NCBI GenBank assembly: GCA_039621445.1
Contig: CP154956.1
Location: forward strand, 47,101,291 to 47,165,290
Direction: 5' to 3'
DNA from: Euglena gracilis
Taxonomy: Eukaryota > Euglenida > Euglenophyceae > Euglenales
Length of the DNA stretch: 64,000 nt
The position numbers were made by a program, and so were the translations under genes. Of this stretch, positions 22,580 to 44,500 are shown piece by piece (positions within the stretch are counted from its first letter, which is position 1; each line of letters starts with the position of its first letter). A model generated the notes under the pieces. That model did not search any database, was not told where the DNA came from, and was given only the letters and a program-made list of their open reading frames with translations.

Positions 22580-24390
22580 GGCGAGTGGGGGCCAAGAAAA
22601 GCAGGGGGCTTTTGAACCTCGCTTTTGTGGGGGAAGAAGGGTGCAAGCAAGTTTGGGAAGAGTTGGTAAATGGGGTTCAAAGAATAAACCTAATTTATCT
22701 CGTTTTAAGGCATTTCAATTTGTATCATCTTTGATACCCATGCTTTCTTGATTGATTTTTTTCTTGAAAACTTTAGAAGCGCAAAAAACAACAACAACAA
22801 CAAGATTTGGTTAGAATGTACCAGTGACAAATCACACGGTTGCAATAAAGAAATGAGAAAAGAAGACTCAAACGGGAAACAAAAATGAAGGGGAAAAATG
22901 ATGGGGGGATTTCAACTTTGCCAAAACTGATGATGGGAAAATTCAGCTTTCATGGAAAATGGTAATACTTTTCCTTACTAATTTATAAACTCTTTTTTTG
23001 CAGAAAGACAACTGAAAATTGAAAAAAAAGGTCAAAATGGTCTTCTGGGGTCTTATATATATGTATATATATGTATATATATCACAAACCACACCGCAAA
23101 ATTAACAATATGTCACATTCACAACTTTTTGTGTGTAAAATTTGGTTACCCTGAACGTGCCCCCCCCCCCAAGACGGCAGAAAGGGTACGGGAGGAAAAT
23201 GACGAGAAAAATGATGGGAAGAACTGGGTGGTTTGCCATCATTCTTCCCATTGTTGTCAGGACTGCACAATTCTGCAAAATATACCATAGCACATTCATA
23301 TTCATTTTGCATTTTATATTTATTATATATTTGTGTCTAGTTGTCCTGGCACTGGAAGCGGAGGAGAAGAAAATAAGTTAATTTGTTTGTTCATTTATGC
23401 GTTTATTATATTTAAATTCTGGTTCTCTATTTGGCTCTTTTGGCCTAAAATCCCCCCCCTCTCTCACCATAACCCCGGTTGGTTGGTCGGCCCAAGGGGG
23501 TGATTTACAAATGTGGGGGAGGTCGCTGAGCTAAACGGAGGTGCTTCGGAAACTAGAAATACAGTCGCTGGCGACTGAAAAAAAAAATTCCGGGAACGGA
23601 GCCGGGATTATGGTGATGATCCGCCGGTTCCCGGGGTGGAGGGGGGTTCGACCCCCCCTCCATCAGCCATTCAGCCGCGAAGGGGTCCAAACTGGGTAGG
23701 ATTGCCCCCCCCCCTTCCGACTCGAGAAAACGTACATTATTTCCGGAAATATCGGTCTGATGAAATGCACCCCCGGAGGCCCTCTATCACCCCCCGATCG
23801 CTGTTTTGGCCGCCGACACGCCTGGCCTGTGTTCCAGCGCTTATTCTTCCAAAAAAGTCGAAATTTTTTTTTTGCCCGAAACGATGTTTTTTGGCCCCCT
23901 GGACCCGGGAAACCTGTTTTTGAGCCGAAAATGAGCGGTTTTTGACCCCCCCCCCCCCGCCCCCCGCCGCCCCGTTTTTGGCCTGAAACCCATGGACTTT
24001 GGGTCAAAAACGGGTCAAAAAAGACGGAAAAAAATCCAACAAAACGGGTATGGGTTGTATGGGAGGTTAAAAAATTCAGAAATTACTGTAATATTACTGA
24101 AAGTAACCGTAAATTATTATAACGGAAATTACGCAAATTGTTATTTGTAAATCACAATTTACGCGAAATTTGGAATCCTCCTTCCATTACATGCAAATCC
24201 CATTAAGAGGCAGCACTATTCAAAACCTGGTTAAAAGTAATTGTTGGTCAAAATTCGACCCCCAAAATGACATCATGCCCCCCTCAAACAGGCGAAATTT
24301 GTCAATTTTTCTTGCCAAAAATTGTGAGTCAAGGCTTGCTTGGTCGGCCTGGGGGGGTTTTTATAAGTGGAGGGGTTTGCAGAGAGACAT
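22580..24390. other. AT-rich stretch with dispersed repeats, no exon seen
   Basis: 22.6-23.5 kb is AT-rich and includes a TATATATGTATATAT run at about 23053-23083. From 23560 to 24020 there are dispersed repeat fragments. At 24190-24235, CAAATCCCATTAAGAGGCAG and CACTATTCAAAACCTGG match 60464-60506 and, reversed, 47858-47890. Confidence 0.4.
23560..24020. repeat. CGAAACGATG / GGAACGGAGCCGGGAT dispersed repeat, reverse copy
   Basis: Two parts match 47975-48270 and 48540-48690: GAACGGAGCCGGGATTATGG with TCCGCCGGTTCCCG, and, reversed, GCCCGAAACGATGTTTTTTG with TTTGAGCCGAAAATGAGC. The order and orientation of the parts differ between loci. Confidence 0.75.
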
Positions 24391-24399
24391 TACCGCACT

Positions 24400-25025
24400 C
24401 CCACACCGGTTGCCCACCTCCCCGACGTGGAACTGGTACGACCCCAGCCCGTAGACGCAGAACTGGGCGAGACGCCCCCAGAAGGTGTGGTCTGCCCCCA
24501 CCTCCCTCCGGCCCGGCCGCGGAAGCCCTGCGGCGAGGGACGGGCATGGGGTGGGGGGTGGGGGGGGGGACCAGCGCAGGCCACACATCGGCCCCAGCGG
24601 CGGACGATCCACAACCGAAACCCACCGTTCTGGAGCACCCCTCGTCCCGGCTGGAAAACGAATGGAAATGCTTTGGAACACCCCGAGAGGCGCCAATACA
24701 TTTTTGGGATTTTTGGGGACCTCTTCCGAGTTCGTGCTACGCCCGGACTTGCAATGCCCCGGCATGAACCGCCACAGTGCACCACCACCCTATGCCCCCC
24801 CCCCCCCATTCTGCAAAGCTGCCAGGGGGAGGGGCAGGTATCCTCACCGGACACTCGCGAGCGGCGGGACACGGACAGCATCAGCGGGTTGTCCGTCTCG
24901 GCAGGTTCGCCCCGTACCTCGCTGACGGAGGACACCAGGGCGGTGGTGTCCTCGGCGGTCTCCGGGGCGTCCTCCTCAGGCTCCCCCTCCTCGTCAGTGG
25001 GGTCACCCACATCGAAGGTGGTGTC
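24400..25025 (-). CDS. Unassigned exons, one strongly acidic
   Basis: Two exon-like pieces. About 24845-25020 encodes a Glu/Asp-rich stretch (TTFDVGDPTDEEGEPEEDAP, then LMLSVSRRSRVS). About 24400-24485 encodes GRLAQFCVYGLGSYQFHVGE with a GT donor directly after it. Both have the high GC of neighbouring exons and lie upstream of the BTB-like gene in the same orientation, so they may be its 5' exons. I could not prove a join and do not recognise a domain. Confidence 0.4.
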
Positions 25026-25269
25026 TGGGGCCCGTGTTGAACCTGTGGTGCGTGTGTGCATGCGCGCTGGCGTAGGTTGTATTCGATATCTGTGTATGTC
25101 CATTGTCCGTTGTCCGTTGTCTGTAGTCTGCTGTCTGCTGATTATGCATGCATGCTTCTCTGTGTGTGAAAATGTGCAGCTCAAATATAATCCCTTTCGA
25201 TTTGGACGGGAGTTCAAGACCCCCGTTAGAGGCATGGATTTTCTTAAGGACCCCATGGGGGGAGGTCCC

Positions 25270-25615
25270 ACAGGCCAGCTGAAAAAAGTTGCTGGTTGGA
25301 TTCCCCCAGGGTAGGGGTCCAGGGGGGGGGGGACCCAAAAAAATCCCCCAAAAGCCCAAATCCAGCTGGGTTGTCATTTTTCAGCCAACAGTCGGAGGTG
25401 AAAAACCAAAACCCACCCAAAAATGCCCTTTTTTCCTGTTTTGACCCCTTTTTCAATTTTGTTCCGGTCCAGCCCGAACATTATTTCAGCGGACCCCGGG
25501 GAGATCCGTAATCCGGCTGGGAGGTGCTGGCTGGGAAAAAAGCTGCTTCCCCTCCGACCTGAGAAAACCCCTGATTGGGGGTTCATATCTTGGAGGGAAC
25601 ACCAAACTTCCGTTA
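25270..25615 (+). repeat. CAGCGGACC/GCTGGCTGG dispersed repeat, full copy
   Basis: Ordered landmarks shared with 33780-34130, 47270-47600 and 55030-55250: AAAAGCCCAAATCCAGCTGGGTTG, a CAACxxxxGGAGGTGAAAA segment, TTTTGACCCCTTTTTCAATTTTG, TTATTTCAGCGGACCCC, GGCTGGGAGGTGCTGGCTGG. It carries no coding frame. Confidence 0.8.
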
Positions 25616-26140
25616 ACAAAAGCGTTTAATGTTTCCCAAAACAATTTTCTGACCTTTTGCCCAATTTCCACCATTTTGAAGCAGAACTCCAGCCGTCACC
25701 ATTGTTGGAACCAAAAATGTCAAATTTGTTGCCTACAACTGTCCAAAACGGTTTTTTTCCCCTGTATTTTCCCTGTCTTGTCGCGCTAGAGTCTCCCTGG
25801 AGGAGGGACGTATATTTTTCCAGGGAGTTTTATATTTGGGAGGTTAGAAACAAACGTATATGGGTGGCTAAATCCGTAGCATTTGATATGCCACATGTGC
25901 TTGTATTGCATATTCATCGGCTGTGTGTGCATGAGTGTATACTGCGTGATGACTTAACTGAATCACACCTCTCAGAATGTGCTCCCTCTGTCCCTTGTAA
26001 CTGCAGTGCAGCATCTGTATGCCAAACCTGATTAAACACCATTCATTTTCCTGACATAAATGCTTGTGAAAACTTTATCATCCCAAAAAGAGTTTTAATC
26101 AAATGATTTTGTTGAGTAACACAATACATCCACCAACAAT

Positions 26141-26371
<231 letters not shown>

Positions 26372-26463
26372 TTGACATTGAGGTGGTGCTGATGAGCACT
26401 ATGCCCCCCGAACATCGCGCCGCTTGGGGTCCCTGATGAAAGAACCCCGGGCAGAGACCCCTT

Positions 26464-26909
<446 letters not shown>

Positions 26910-27519
26910 CAACAAAAAGTTATCATACGGGCGGCAGTGGTCCGGAAGGAGGCAGCAAGGGATGCAGGGCAGAGGCGGAGGGTGGTTGAGCTTCAGGTGG
27001 GAACACCTCAATGACTCTCTGTTATATACATAAATATTGTGTTCTTAAGTGTGTTTGCGCACGCGCGCGCGCGTGTGTGTGTGCGTGTGCATGTGTGCAA
27101 TGTCGGTTGCATGAAGGAGTGGTGGTCGACTCCTGGGGTGGAGGGGGGGGGCAGGCATGTCCTGCCCAAGGTTCGGCAGCGGGGTGGATCCCCTCTTTTA
27201 CAAATATTACCAGCCGGCACACAGTGTGGGAAGATATCTGACCTCAATGATACCCAAAAAGCGGCATTTTTTGTTTTCATTTTTCGGGGTGATAAAATGC
27301 TTGAATAATGGAAAAAACCCGGAATCTGCAACGGTGCAACCCACCCAAAAAACCTTGAAAAATGAAAAAAAACTTTTTTCTGGCCCAGCCTTTAACCGAG
27401 CAAATCTTCACCCCACCCCACGCTGAGGGTGGTCCAGCGGTCCCCACCGACCCACCACCGACTTGTCCCCCCCCCCCCCACCATGGACAAAGCCAAAACC
27501 CGCATAATGTGCTGCCCAT

Positions 27520-28101
27520 GCCCACCACCACTCCGGGCCGGACCGCAGCGGGCTGAGCTGTGTGGTGGCTTGGGGCGGAGGGGCCGCCGCTAGCTGTGGC
27601 AACCGGTAGGTGAGGCACCACACTGTCCGCCCATCTGTGGCGCTGGCACGAAGGCATAAAATCAGAGTGAAAGGCAATGCCTTTCAAATGAGGTATTGCA
27701 AACATGAGCGGGATCGGTGCCTCCTTATGACGGTTTCTTCACTTGTGCTGAAGCAAACACAACAAAGCACACACACACACACACACAAAGAGAGAGAGAG
27801 AGTGAGAGAGAACTTGCGCACGATGCACACACACGGTCACAGGTACACAGGCACACACGCATGCACACAGGGTCGCACACATAAACGCACATAAGCGGAG
27901 GCATATGAACACACATGCGCGTGGACGTACCTGGCTGATCATTAACACCAGGTTGTCCAGGCTGGAACGCATAATGCTGACCTCCGATTCCAGCTCTTCC
28001 AGAGGCACTTGGTCCCAGCCAAAGCCCCACCGGGGGGAGGATGGCCCGGCAGACAGATTAGATACCACACCGCCAATGGCCAAAATAAATGCATCCGAGG
28101 A

Positions 28102-28171
<70 letters not shown>

Positions 28172-28202
28172 ATATATATATCTATATATATATATATATA
28201 TA

Positions 28203-28239
<37 letters not shown>

Positions 28240-28440
28240 ATATAGCCTTTCTGACGGCTTGAGCAACTCCAGCAGGTCCAGTACCTTGCCCCGGGATGCC
28301 CACTGGGGAGTCAGAGCCCCACATCGGGGACCGCCGCGGGGGCCTTGGGCCCGATACACGGCCCGACCGTCCGCCGCCGCCAACGACCGCCGGGCCTTCA
28401 TACGGCCGCAGGCGTCGGGCCTCCCTTCAAGATGGGACGG
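27520..28440 (-). CDS. Unassigned exons of one minus-strand gene
   Basis: Three GC-rich pieces with protein-like frames: about 28248-28440 ([30 protein letters not shown]), about 27930-28070 ([32 protein letters not shown]), and about 27560-27645 ([19 protein letters not shown]). They run in the same direction as all other genes here. An (AT)n array separates the first two. No family was recognised and ends are approximate. Confidence 0.45.
28106..28245. repeat. (AT)n array
   Basis: About 140 bp of AT repeats with rare C interruptions, between two exon-like segments. Confidence 0.98.
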
Positions 28441-28469
28441 ACACCAGGCTTTTCTTTTTACCAACTGGG

Positions 28470-28715
28470 GGGGTAGGTGCTATAGGGTGCCTGCCCCTAC
28501 CAGGCATACCCCCCGGGGGGGGGTCCGGGGGGGGGGACCCAGAAAATTTTCATTGAGAATGGCCTTTTCCAGGCCCCAGACGCCTTTGGCGCCGGGGTTG
28601 GAGGGGGTGCCTGTTGTGGGCAGGCACCCCCAACAACGCAACCCGCGGAGGGGGGGGCGGTCGGATGGGGTGCCATAGGGTGCCTGCCCGGACCCCCCCC
28701 CCCCCGTGGAGTCGG
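28470..28715. repeat. GCCTGCC dispersed repeat, copy 3
   Basis: Close match to 22050-22305: TATAGGGTGCCTGCCCCTA, GGGGGACCCAGAAAATTTTC, GCCTTTGGCGCCGGGGTTGG, GGGCAGGCACCCCCAACAA. Confidence 0.85.
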
Positions 28716-29639
28716 CACAACACTAAAAAAAAGACTGGCGGCCACCCCCTTCGAGCGACCGAATCGCTGGAGCCGCCGGCGCCTGGCCTGGGCGGGAGCG
28801 TCTGGGAGAAGAGGCCGTCCGCGGTGTATCTGAGAAGGAGGGGCAGAGCCCTCCGGTTTGGGACGAGAGAAAACCGCTACTGAACAGCACTGGCAGGCAC
28901 AGGGGTGCATTTGTCAGGAATCTGCCAAAACCCCGGTGCTGTGTGGTCTCCAGCCCTCCGGGGAGAGCCAATTCTCAAAAGAGCCCAAAGGCAAGCTCTT
29001 GGGGATCCATTGGTGGATTCCTTTTATGTTCTGGATGGTTTAGTGTCTTGGGCGATTTTTTTCTCATTGGGGTATTTATTTGTTATTTGTTGGGAAGGAG
29101 TGATGGATGAGGATGGGTTGGGGCACAATAAATAAACCATGACGTTCATTTTCTTCTTCTTCCCGTTCCGCCTTTTCTTTCTTCCTTGTTGGCATTTTGG
29201 GCATGCTCTCTAGCCCACCAGGGAAAGCCAATTTCCAAAAGAGTGGAAGACAAAATCCATGGAAACCCAACAAGAAACAAAGCAAAGGTGGAATGGGAAG
29301 AATAAGAAAAAAAATATGTTCCATTTATTGTGCCCTAACCCATCCTAATCATCCTGTTTCAATCATCACCCAAAAACCATTCCAAAGAACAAACAAAAAT
29401 ACAACTTAATACCCGCACAAGAAGAAACAGAAAAAAATCGACTTTGTTTCTTTGTGAATCCTAAAAGGTTACCCAAGACACTAAACCATCCAGAACATAA
29501 AAAGAATCCGCCAATGGATCCCGCAGACAGCCATGAACCCATCAATGGATCCCCCCCAGACATTCAGGAGTTCGACCTTTGAAGGTGCCAACTTGCCCTC
29601 AGTGTCCGAATCCCAAAACATCGTGAACCACCGTGGGCT

Positions 29640-30235
<596 letters not shown>

Positions 30236-31233
30236 AGCAGGGTGGGCCCACACAGGGGCCAGAAATCGATGGAGCTCCGGCTAACGCATCACCATGCGCA
30301 CACACCGCCGACGGGGATGCGGCCAAACGGCGGAGGGGATGGCGGGGCACACAGCGGGGAGGGGACGCTCGCCATTCAGGCGGGTGGGTGGGCGTTGGCA
30401 CCACTACTGCCCCATGCCCCTGGCAGAGAGGGAGAGTTGCCTGAACGCCATGTACCAAAAAGACACGCATATTGTTTGTGTGCAACTCCAAAAAAATCAA
30501 CCAGTTTTTACGCAGCATCAACCTCACAGCGATATACAGCTTAAATGAAAAACAAAATCTAAATACAGGATAACGATAACCCTCTCCCACATCACATGTC
30601 CCTTGGAATCCAAGCAAATGAGCTCACCCTCTTAGGATTTCCGAAACTGCCCCAAAAGAACTCCCCCCTGCAAAATTAGGGGACCAAAATTTCCTGCCCC
30701 CTACCTCCCTGTAAAATCACCTGGGCAATAACCAATACCATTGATGGATCGATTTAACACTTTAAGAGCAGGCTCTACAGACGGCTCACTGAACAGCCTC
30801 CAATGTGTTGTCCCGATGTTGGGTGGATATCGAAAATGCCAGATGCAGATGTTAACCAGTTGGTGAAAAAAACCCACTCGCAGACATTCCAAGGAGGCGA
30901 GAAACTGCACACATCTGCATCAACCGCAAGCACAAGACGACCATAACATCATTGCAAGGCGGACACAAACGGACCCATCTGCAGTCAACAAATGAAAGAT
31001 CCTACCTACACAAGCATGCACAGTAACATATGGGTGTGCACGCATGCACAAAGAGGGCAATTTGCCCACAGGGAGGCGAAGCCCTAAGAAAAGCAGCTGC
31101 AGCGTCAACTCCTGAGGTCTGAGGCACCATGTCTGCCTGTGTCTGGGCTGCCGAGAGGTTATGGGAAACACCCACATGGCAACGTCTGGCAACGTGTCAC
31201 ACGTGTCACACGGGGCGTGGGTGGGTGAGCGGG

Positions 31234-38370
<7,137 letters not shown>

Positions 38371-38399
38371 CTGTGGGCAGGCCCTTGCCTTAGTCCGCG

Positions 38400-41300
38400 C
38401 CTCCAAAGTAGCGACCTCCCCCCCCCCCCCCGGGTCCCCCGCTGGAACTGGGACAGACTGGGACCGAACCGGGTACCCATCACTGAAAACTGCAAAAAAT
38501 TCCCAAAATTGCCAATTACACAAAAAAATTCGATTTCTCATGACCCAAGGCTTGCCTTCTGCAGCCCTTTCCCAACACATTTTGGGACCTCCAAATAAAC
38601 AAAAAAAAACTGTTCCGTCAAGCCGCCTGAAGGGCGGCTGGAAAAAATTTCCAGTCTATGCACAAAGAAGCCGAAAAATTCCTTGATCAGGCAGGAGGTG
38701 ATAACTGGACAAGGGGGGGGGTTCAGGGTATTGTGATCCGTTGATTACACCCAGCTGATACAAAGAGCAGGGCAGTTAAATGGACAAGCCTTAAAACCCA
38801 ATGAATTGTTTTTTTTCTTCACGGTATCAGGAGCCACAAAAAAAAGATGTGCGCTGCAGCATTTTTAGGAAAACGCCTTGCAATGGCGTGATTTGGAACC
38901 TCCGAAGGAGTTTTAAAAACATGGTGCTCACCCAAGAAAACCTTTTCAAACTGTCCGTATATTTCTTGCAAAAAATCCCGCCACAGGGAAGGCTGCGGCT
39001 TTGTTTGGCGGCCACTGCTCCTGCTGCTGCTCCAGTTTGCCTTTCAAGGATGCGCAATTGTTGGCCACAAGACGTGGAGGAATCGGCCGGTGGCCAAAGC
39101 GCCCCCCCCCCCCTGCAGACCATTGGGCAAGAGCCTGGCCCCAGGCGAGACAGCAGTAGCACTGACACGGACAGCCTCCTCGCGGCCCTGCCACCTGTGT
39201 GGAAGGTAAGACATCATCCAGGGGGGGATATCGAAATAAAGAGATGGGAGGACCCTCATTACAATATGAACAAAAATTATGGTAAATGAAACGTACGGGG
39301 AGAAAATATCGTCCAAGAAAAACATTCTGGGAAGATTTTGGTTTGGAGTTTTTGATTTGGGGGAAATTCCAATGTTTGGTTGTATGTATCCAGAGTTTTC
39401 GGCTAGAAATCCTGCACCCTGTGACAAATTGCCTGAAAATGTGTTGTTTGCACAGGGGATGCCCACCCCGCAGTGCCGGCACCGCGTGGCACTGCATGGC
39501 ACCGCGGGGCACTGTAGGCCGTGAAACCACTTGTTTTTGCATCATTGGCTTTTTCGGGCCATCAAAATCAATTCTGGTCGTTTTGTGCAACTTTTTGCCT
39601 TTTGGGCCAACTTGACCACTGCTGGCCAGAAATGTCGAACAATGACCCAAAAAATGCCTGTATAGCAAAACATCATTGAAGGTGTTTGCATCTGGGTTAA
39701 ACGGCCCGCACTGCCACGTGGTGCCTGCACTGTGGGGTGAGCATCCCCAAATATCATGTTTGTGACGGCTATTTTCCTGACCACTCATCTGTTGCCCTTC
39801 TTGGACGGTGGAAAGTGTCCGTTTCCTTTGATGGTGTTTCATGACTTCAATTTACCTTGGATCAAAGAAGCATAAGACAGGTACTGGGCAAATTATGGGA
39901 AAAATTACTATCTGGAAAAAATTATGGGGAAACTCTATTATCTGGAAAAATTCAGGTGCTTTCCCAAAATTTCAGCTTCCTGGAATTTTTGTTCGGCCTG
40001 TAGCTTTGGTTTTCAAAAAAATAATATTTTCGATTGCCAGTTTGGAATTTGCATGTGGGTGGGAGGTTCATTGACTTTTATGCCTGGGAAAAATGAAAAA
40101 TTTGGCGTGCAGCTTGGGTGATGGGTGTCCAGAATTCACAACTACCTCATCAACTGCATCCTGTAGAGATAATTTACAAACACCCCTTTCTCCGGTTTGT
40201 GTAGCAGTTGCAACGCTGGGGCACTGGGTGGTGTATTTCTAAAAAGAGTGAGGAAATGCTGGCAATGACTGCAGTGCATGATGCCACGCAGTTCATACAA
40301 AATGCCACCAGGGGGGTCTACCGCAAAAATGGAATACTGCTGAGGAGGTTACCTGCCGGAGGCTCCAGGGAGGCTCCAAGGAGGTTCCAGGGAGGCTCAG
40401 GTAACCAGCCTCCAGGGAGGCTCCAGGGAGGCTCCAGGGAGGCTCAGACAACCAGCCTCCAGGGAGCCCCCCAGGAAGGGGAGCCTCCAGGGAGGCTCCA
40501 GGGAGGCTCAGGTAACCAGTTTTGTACACAGGCCGACAATGGGACAGGTGGAGTGCAGTGATGCAATGTCATGCAGTTGCTCACCGGGGATGTGACATGG
40601 GATACTGCAGGCACAGCGAGGCACAAGAAGAAGAGGTGTGAAACATCTGGACTGTTGGCTGGTTCTTTGTGGCGAGGGAGGGACACTTAGGGGAGTGCTG
40701 CGATTAGAAAACCACAATCGCACAACAGGACGACAGAGTGGGGGGGGGGAAATGCTCTCAGATAGATGCAACCGAATAGAGTTAAAAAGGTCTACCACAA
40801 AAATGGAATCCTAACTTTTTGGTTGCCTCCGCCTTTCGTTTTTTGTGTGTGTGTTATAAAGAGAAACATTCTTCAATGCTAAACACGGTGACTGCACTCA
40901 GTGGCAGATCGTCCGCTTCTGAACCTGTCAGAATCTGTCCGTTTTTCTGCCCATTTGCACAGAGGGAAGAAAAATTCACAGACTAATTCCCGGACTAATT
41001 CACGGACTAACAGACGGAAATAAAAAATCAACGGACTCTGGGAGGCAACATAGAGCTTAATCAAAACCGAAATGAATTTATTCAGCCAGAATTGTACCTA
41101 ATTATTTGCCGCAACTTTTAATCCTGGATTGCACTGAAATGTCTTCAACCAGGTGAACCAACAGTCGCGTGGGGGAGAGGTGGTAGGAAAACTGTATGGC
41201 AGTATGGATTGTGATGTTGCAAAAAAGGGTTCGTAGAATCCACGCTGTGCCCGGGGGGGAGGGGGGCGGGGGACGGGGGCCGGCGGCCGCCCCCCCCCCC

Positions 41301-41590
41301 CCCCCCCCCCCCACACCACCCCCCCCGCCCCCCGCCCCCCTGGACCACCCTCCTCCCCACCCCTTCCCCTCTCCCCCCTACCCCACCCCCCTCCCCTGCT
41401 TCCCAATAACAACATCCTTTTGTTTGTACAAAACTTGGTGGACATGGCGTAAATAGCAAACGGGTAAACGGTAAAAGCAAAATCAGGTGGACATGGCGTT
41501 TTTTTGTGGCAAATGGATAAATGGTTTTCAACAAATTGGCGGACATGGCGTAAATAGCAAACGGGCAAACGTGATTTGTGTGTGTGTGTA
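38400..41590. other. Spacer with no exon seen
   Basis: No GC-rich coding-like segment stands out except a weak one at 39000-39200 (either strand). It includes a tandem repeat at 40340-40515 and a C-run block at 41255-41400. It separates the arylsulfotransferase-like gene from the anchor protein gene. Confidence 0.4.
40340..40515. repeat. Tandem repeat GGAGGCTCCAGG
   Basis: Units of about 12-15 bp (GGAGGCTCCAGG, with GGTAACCAGCCTCC variants) in four clusters. The unit is nearly self-complementary (GGAGGCTCC). Confidence 0.9.
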
Positions 41591-41599
41591 GATGGGCCG

Positions 41600-44500
41600 G
41601 CGGCAAGCCCCCGCCTTCGCCCAGCTTTCTTTGAGATGTCCACCCTTGTGATCTCACCGATGCTGATGGCAGCTTTGGCAGACCCAGCCTTTCGGAGGAG
41701 GCCAAAGAGGAGTTATGGGGGGGGGGGGGTTATATGACCAGATCCTGAACTTTTGAATCCCAGCTCGGCTGCAAGAGAAGATCTCGCCATTTTGTCGGAT
41801 CAGTACCCCAAAAATAGGCACAGAGAACCGGTTGGCCATCTGTTAAGCTTTTGTTTCTCAGAAAGGGCTTGAACATCGGTAAGGAGCGGCCTTGTCCGGG
41901 GGGCCCCGAAGCTCCCACACCACCTCTCCGGCCCGGCTGACCTCCACGAGGCTGATACCCTGGGGGAAGGTGCCCAGCACGTTGCCGTTGGGGAGGTTGT
42001 CCGCGTCGCCATTGAACACACTGCTGGGGGCGACAGCCTGTTTGAAAAATATGGGCCAGACGGCGGGGTCTCTGGTGACTTACCTTGGAAACCAAAAGCC
42101 GACTCCCATTCAGCAGCGAGGACATTTTCAGTTACGTGCCACCGGAAAACTGCCATCCATCCAACACGTCCTCCTGTGATGACAAGTTGGGAAGTTCTGG
42201 GGAACTGGCAATTTCCCATGGGGGACCCTGACAGGATTTCAGGCATCACAATTCTCAGCGGGGGGGGTCCATTTGCGGTGTATGTTATTATTATTATGTA
42301 TGGTATTGACGTTGAAGTGCTGACAGCAAGAAAAAATAATAAAAATAAAATACACATAATAAAATGAACAAAATGGATGAAGATTTTAACATCCATAAAA
42401 GAAACCGAGGGAAAAAGTGGGTGACATTTGCAAGTCCATCGCTGAAGGGCAGAGGCAGCCGCGGTGTAGTTCCGCGGGGCGAACCACGACCACGTGATGC
42501 GGGCCTCTGTCTCGTCCGCCGACAGCTCCACCTCCGTCATGCCGCTCTGGAAGTGGAGGTTGGCGAGGCGGGGCCCGCCATGCATTGCGTGGCGGTTGTT
42601 GTAGTTGTTGTCATACAGCATGAACCGCCGGCCGCCCTGTTTGTCCACAGAGTGGGCGTGGTAGAACAGGCTTGGCGCCGGCTTCCCCTCCCCTTTGGGC
42701 GACCGTCACCCCGGGGCAGACACGTGTGGACGGGTCCAAACATGTCCACCCAAACCCAGGGCTGTATGGAAAGGTGTGGTGGGGGGTCGACCCCCCCCCA
42801 ACTGGTACCACGACATATCACTTTGCCAAGAGAAATTTATTTCAGCATCAAAGGTGGAAAGAAAAAAATCAACTAAGAAATTGATTTGGTTGGGAAATGG
42901 GAAGTGGTAGTGGAGGGTTAGGGGCACCCCGGCCACAAGGATGAGGGTGCAGAAGGGAGGACACAACGGGTCGCCCAGTCCTTGTCGAACATCTTCACGG
43001 TCCCCATCCGGCCGATGCCCCACAGCCTCCTTCGGGTGCGGCGGTCTATCTTGAAAAACGTGTCAAGGCTGCGGGAATTATAATGGTGCCAAGAGGCCCA
43101 GAAGCCAGCCTCACAATGGTGTTCCATCACGAAATGTCATTGGAGAGGGCGATTATTCCAGCCCCAGCAAATACTCAGCTGTGGGTGGTAAAAACCAGAA
43201 GAGGGAGAGGTGAGCAAGCCCCATCCGTTCAGGGGGTGACTTACCCTCACCCCCCTCAAAGTGCCCCCCCCCTCAAAGTTGCCATTCTCCCTTGGTGCCA
43301 AAGGTGCCGGAGGCCAAAATTTGACCCCCAAAGTGCCCCCGTGGCCATGGTCAGAGGGTCCCATGGTACCTGTAATGCAGCCACTTTGGGGGGGGGGGGT
43401 CAGGGTAGTTCCGATGTAAATGGCACACAATTGGCTTTCTGGACCGTCCTGGGCAGATGACGTCGTCCTCGAAGTCCCAGTACACCGTGTTGCCGTGCAT
43501 CCAGTCGATACAGTCCTTCTTCTGGAGCTGCCACACCTGGGAGCAGTCCCCCGTGTGGAACCAGTGCTCCCGCTGGTGCTGGTCCCACGGGAACTCCCGC
43601 CGCCAGGGCCCCACTGCATCGCCTTGGGGTGGCAGATGGGTCAAAAAAAAAAAGGGGAATCGAACATTTTGGGCCATGCGTTGATGGACTCGTAGTGGGG
43701 ACCTGGCCGCCGGGCGTCCCACTCCCACACAATGGCCCCCGTCTCGGTCACCTCGTAGAATGCGTCGTACACCGCCCGGTCGTCGAACGCACTGCCGTTG
43801 CGCTGGCGGGGCGCCGCCTGAGAAGCCCTCACCTGGCGCAGGTTTGACCATGGGCGGCAGACGGAGGGACGGGGGGGCAGCATCGGAATGGAAGGCAGCA
43901 AATTCGGTGGAGGGCGGCGGCCTCCAGGGGCAGCCCCGGGCGGTACAGGTATTTGTACAGGCCCAGGAACGTCCGGCTGGCGGGGTTTGGGCCACGGAGG
44001 TGCGCCTCACATGGGGGGTGTGAGGTATGAGACGGGGGGGTGTGAGGTATGAGACGGGTGAGGCCACTGGCACTGGGGGAGAGATGGTCATCTTTTCTTG
44101 CCCCACCGCACCGCCGTGGCTGTAATCCACGTCGTGGTGGAACGTGGCGTACTTGTTCGGCGGCAGCGGGTCGCGCACCAGCAGCTCCGTTCCCGTCTGG
44201 AGGTTGCGGAGGAGCGCTGCTTGGAGTACCAAAGCAACAATGCAATGGGGCTTCGACAGGCACACACTCGGTCCAGTTCACGGGATTCTGGGCTTGAAAT
44301 GGGCATTGACCTCCAGCCCAGGGAGAATAAGTCGAAATGCAACAGCTGCTTTAAGTGGGGGGGAAACACACAGAATGACAGCTGAGTTCCATATTTAAAA
44401 CATCTGAAAACATACAAATGTTCTGTGACGTTTTCTGACGTTTTCGACCATTGCGTTCACCCTGACACTTAATGGCATCTTCCTTCCCAAATAGCAGCAG

